Of a stretch of DNA of 17,098 nt, positions 15,138-17,098 are shown one piece after another. The position numbers and the translations under genes are program-made. Source of the DNA: SSSZ01 sp016790965 (lineage in GTDB: Bacteria > Pseudomonadota > Gammaproteobacteria > Burkholderiales > Rhodocyclaceae). Positions within the stretch are counted from its first letter, which is position 1; every line of letters starts with the position of its first letter. The stretch lies in NCBI GenBank assembly GCA_016790965.1, contig JAEUNZ010000039.1, positions 1 to 17,098 of the forward strand. The letters run 5' to 3'. Under the pieces are notes generated by a model, which saw only the letters and a list, made by a program, of their open reading frames with translations, was not told the origin of the DNA and ran no database searches.

Positions 15138-15689
15138 TCAGCGGATCCTCTTGCGGGCTATCGCTCCCGCCACGAGGGCCAACCCCAGCAAACCCAACAC
15201 CCCCGGCTCGGGAACGGGCTGGCCACCGCGAATACCCTCCAGTCTGAACGCCGTCAGGCCTGCCGTCGCCCCCCCAACAGCATCCTGCCAAGCCCACTGC
15301 ACGTCGAAGCTATCATTGACGAGTTCGAGGGTGGTGTCGCTCGCGGTCAGCACCACATCCGTAATATCGAGCGTGTATTGGTACATTTCCTGGGCATTGC
15401 CGACATCCGTGGAGGTCAGCACTCCAGTGAGGACGTTCCCCCCCAGGGCGACCGTGAAAGCATTGCTTCCCGCCGGCGCATCGAAATGGAAGCCCCACCA
15501 GGTGATCGAATCGAGTGTCGCGCCGGCCAGGGATCCAAAGCTCTGGCTGTAGGAACCCGTCGACGCATCCGCCTGCACCCCCCCGAGGGAGCCCGAAGGC
15601 GCGCGCTCGAACAGCACGGCCGCCTGGGACAAGCCACTGAGGGCTAACAGCCCGAAGGCGCACAGAATTTTTTTGACATTGACCGCCAT
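15138..15689 (-). CDS. PEP-CTERM sorting domain exported protein
   Basis: A 183-residue protein with an N-terminal signal peptide (VKKILCAFGLLALSGLSQA, cleavage near residue 24) and a C-terminal PEP-CTERM tripartite signal. The latter has VPEPG, a short hydrophobic helix (VLGLLGLALVAGAIA) and a basic end (RKRIR). Such proteins are processed by the EpsH/XrtA exosortase in exopolysaccharide-producing Gram-negative bacteria and end up in the envelope or extracellular matrix. The middle (about 25-155) looks beta-rich, with aromatic and Thr/Ser-rich strands, and I do not recognise a named domain. The ATG at 15689 has GGGAG six bases upstream; a TTG at 15701 is a poorer choice. The gene lies between a large PKD-repeat protein and a type I exporter. 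No exosortase is visible in the window. Confidence 0.88.
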   Translation of the reverse strand: MAVNVKKILCAFGLLALSGLSQAAVLFERAPSGSLGGVQADASTGSYSQSFGSLAGATLDSITWWGFHFDAPAGSNAFTVALGGNVLTGVLTSTDVGNAQEMYQYTLDITDVVLTASDTTLELVNDSFDVQWAWQDAVGGATAGLTAFRLEGIRGGQPVPEPGVLGLLGLALVAGAIARKRIR

Positions 15690-15702
15690 GACCACTCCCA
15701 AG

Positions 15703-15746
15703 TTTGCTGGTATCGATTTCTCACAAGCAAAACCGATACCAGCAAA
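15703..15746. promoter_or_regulatory. 13-bp perfect inverted repeat in the leader of the PEP-CTERM gene
   Basis: TTTGCTGGTATCG (15703-15715) and CGATACCAGCAAA (15734-15746) are exact reverse complements separated by 18 bases. The nearer arm ends a few bases before the ribosome-binding site of the PEP-CTERM gene. It could be an operator for a dimeric regulator or an RNA hairpin that affects translation. The remainder of 15690-15811 shows no gene and no promoter I can name with confidence; I looked for a sigma-54 site and did not find one. Confidence 0.55.
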
Positions 15747-15811
15747 TAACCCTCATTGCATTCATACACTTACGCCACAGCCGAGCAGAGTAGCGTAAAG
15801 ATTTCCGACAC

Positions 15812-15836
15812 CCTGGGGGCCTTCACGGCCCCCAGG
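15812..15836 (-). terminator. Strong hairpin downstream of the PKD-repeat protein gene
   Basis: A perfect 10-bp stem, CCTGGGGGCC / GGCCCCCAGG, with a 5-base loop begins 4 bases after the stop codon of the PKD gene. No T-run follows (GTGTCGGAAATCTTT), so it is either a weak terminator or an mRNA-stabilising 3' structure that permits some read-through to the PEP-CTERM gene. Confidence 0.6.
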
Positions 15837-15840
15837 ACGC

Positions 15841-17098
15841 TCAAATCAGATTCTGATCCTGTTGCGGAACCCCGACGGCAACGAAATTGAACTCGACGGA
15901 ATCGACGAGGAAATCGGAACCATGCCGGCCTCCAAGAGCATCCGTCGTCGGGCCCGTCGCGAAGCTACCATTGGCGTTGGCGTAGCCGCCGAAAACGAAG
16001 TCGCTGCCGTCATAGACCCCGGCGTTGAGTTCGACTGCGACGAAATGCTCCTGTCCAGTCAAGGTGACTTGCTTGTTGCCCGACGCTGCGTTGGCGTGGA
16101 AGACCGCCTCCCCGACAACCGCGCCATTGGCATCGAGAAGTCTCAGGCGACCGGCTTCGGCGAAGAGGCTGCCATCATCCTGGATGAAGAAGCGCGACAG
16201 ATTGACCGTCACCGCGTCGGCTTCACCATCCAGATTGAAACGCAGGACTTCACGTCCGTCGATTTCCTGACGCACTGAACTCGTCGCCAGAGACTGCCCG
16301 CTGACCCCCAGATCGCCCGAATAGATATCCCCCCCACTAAGGAGTTGAGGGCTGAGACCGCTGAATCTCACCGTCGTCCAATCCTCCAGGACGCTGGTGG
16401 CATTCGCCTTGTGAACCACGGTCACGTCGGCGTGATTCCAGGCTGCAGCCCATTGCCCTCCGGTTCCGGTCTGCCGATCCGGAGCCTGTCCGATGCGCAC
16501 AAGCGAGGGATCGATCTCCACATTGAGGCTGCCGGCGTTGGCATGGCTGCCGTCTTCGTCGGTGAGCCCGACCTGGATGGCGTAGTTGCCCACGCCGCCA
16601 TAGACGTGGTTAACGTTGCCCCCGCTGAGGACGGTTTCGCTGTTGCCGTCGCCCCAGTTGATCTGGTAACTGACCACGGTGTCGGTGCCCGGGTCGGTGA
16701 TGGCGCCCAGGTTGAGGGCGTAGTTCTGGCCGACCTGTCCGTTGGCCGCTCCACTCACCACGAGGGTCGGGGCCACGTTGCTGACCGCCACATCCAGGGT
16801 CTGGTTGGTGCTGCCACCGTCGCCGTCATTGACCGTGACGCTGATGGTCCGGTTGGCGTTGCCGTCGGCAAAGACGTGGCCAACGTTCCCCGAGAGCGCC
16901 GCCAGTTGCGCCGCCGTCAGGTTCTGCACGCCGCCGCCGTCGCCCCAGTCGATGTCATAGCTCAGGGGGTCGGCTCCACCTGCCGCGTCGCTGCCCTCGA
17001 TGTGCAGGACGTAGGCGGCGCCTTCGTTGGTGGCAGCGTTGCCGCTGAGGGCCAGACTGGGCGCCGCATTGTTCACCGTCAGGGCCTTGCTGCCCAGG
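15841..17098 (-). CDS. PKD-repeat large surface/secreted protein, C-terminal part (5' end outside the window)
   Basis: The frame stays open to the right edge; the last 418 residues are visible. Two PKD-type beta-sandwich repeats can be read. The first has NAAPSLALSG, YDIDWGDGGG and HVFADGN, with TVNDGDGG near its end; the second has NVAPTLVVSG, YQINWGDGN and NHVYGGVGNYAI. Residues just before them (SKALTV) are the end of another repeat, so more repeats probably precede. A unique C-terminal domain of about 210 residues follows (DPSLVRIGQAPDRQTGTGGQW through to VPQQDQNLI); it is Asn/Gly/Asp rich and without classical RTX nonapeptides. Its position beside a PrtD-type exporter suggests that this domain carries an uncleaved type I secretion signal (inference). 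The likely role is adhesin or matrix protein. An internal GTG at 17076 is not the true start. Confidence 0.8.
   Translation of the reverse strand, partial: LGSKALTVNNAAPSLALSGNAATNEGAAYVLHIEGSDAAGGADPLSYDIDWGDGGGVQNLTAAQLAALSGNVGHVFADGNANRTISVTVNDGDGGSTNQTLDVAVSNVAPTLVVSGAANGQVGQNYALNLGAITDPGTDTVVSYQINWGDGNSETVLSGGNVNHVYGGVGNYAIQVGLTDEDGSHANAGSLNVEIDPSLVRIGQAPDRQTGTGGQWAAAWNHADVTVVHKANATSVLEDWTTVRFSGLSPQLLSGGDIYSGDLGVSGQSLATSSVRQEIDGREVLRFNLDGEADAVTVNLSRFFIQDDGSLFAEAGRLRLLDANGAVVGEAVFHANAASGNKQVTLTGQEHFVAVELNAGVYDGSDFVFGGYANANGSFATGPTTDALGGRHGSDFLVDSVEFNFVAVGVPQQDQNLI

Noticed and set aside
13865..15247. A 460-codon plus-strand ORF opposite the ABC exporter
   Set aside because: It is a shadow of the exporter, which has all ABC motifs and a good ribosome-binding site on the minus strand.
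15690..15811. Sigma-54 promoter expected for some PEP-CTERM genes
   Set aside because: A TTTGCT box exists, but the GG dinucleotide 10 bases before the GC is TG, so the -24/-12 spacing is not met.

Overview
The window reads as high-GC chromosomal DNA from a betaproteobacterium, most likely of the Rhodocyclales type. The evidence is the gene order tig-clpP-clpX-lon-hupB, CCA-encoding tRNA genes, a PEP-CTERM exported protein and dense housekeeping genes with good Shine-Dalgarno sites. This placement is inference from gene content; no database search was possible.

Left end (1-1356): a divergent locus. The minus strand holds a small zinc-binding anti-sigma-like protein, a cysteine-repeat HvfA/bufferin-type precursor peptide and the first 27 codons of its DUF692 (MNIO) modifying enzyme, which runs off the window. 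An ECF sigma factor points the other way. Together this looks like a stress-induced RiPP metallophore operon with its own regulator.

1357-2642: a MITE-like inverted-repeat element, then a glycine-zipper envelope protein ending at a clear intrinsic terminator.

2644-4709: metY (sulfur assimilation into homocysteine), convergent with phhB (pterin carbinolamine dehydratase), then tRNA-His(GTG) with its own promoter and terminator.

4709-11930: a proteostasis block of trigger factor, ClpP, ClpX, Lon (with a heat-shock-type promoter in front), HU, tRNA-Val(TAC) and a thioredoxin-TPR co-chaperone of the CnoX type. Its members fold nascent chains, degrade failed ones and hold unfolded proteins, and Lon/HU adjacency is a classical bacterial arrangement.

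Right end (12010-17098): a minus-strand secretion locus. In transcription order it has the C-terminal part of a large PKD-repeat surface protein (5' part outside the window), a PEP-CTERM protein, a type I secretion ABC permease/ATPase and an overlapping HlyD-type adaptor. No TolC gene is visible. The PKD protein is the obvious candidate substrate. The PEP-CTERM gene between substrate and exporter, a 13-bp inverted repeat in its leader and a terminator just before the exporter are the unusual points here.

Most novel candidates: the HvfA-like precursor, whose six cysteines are spaced 5-10-10-10-5, with its sigma/anti-sigma switch; and the mixed type I secretion/PEP-CTERM locus.
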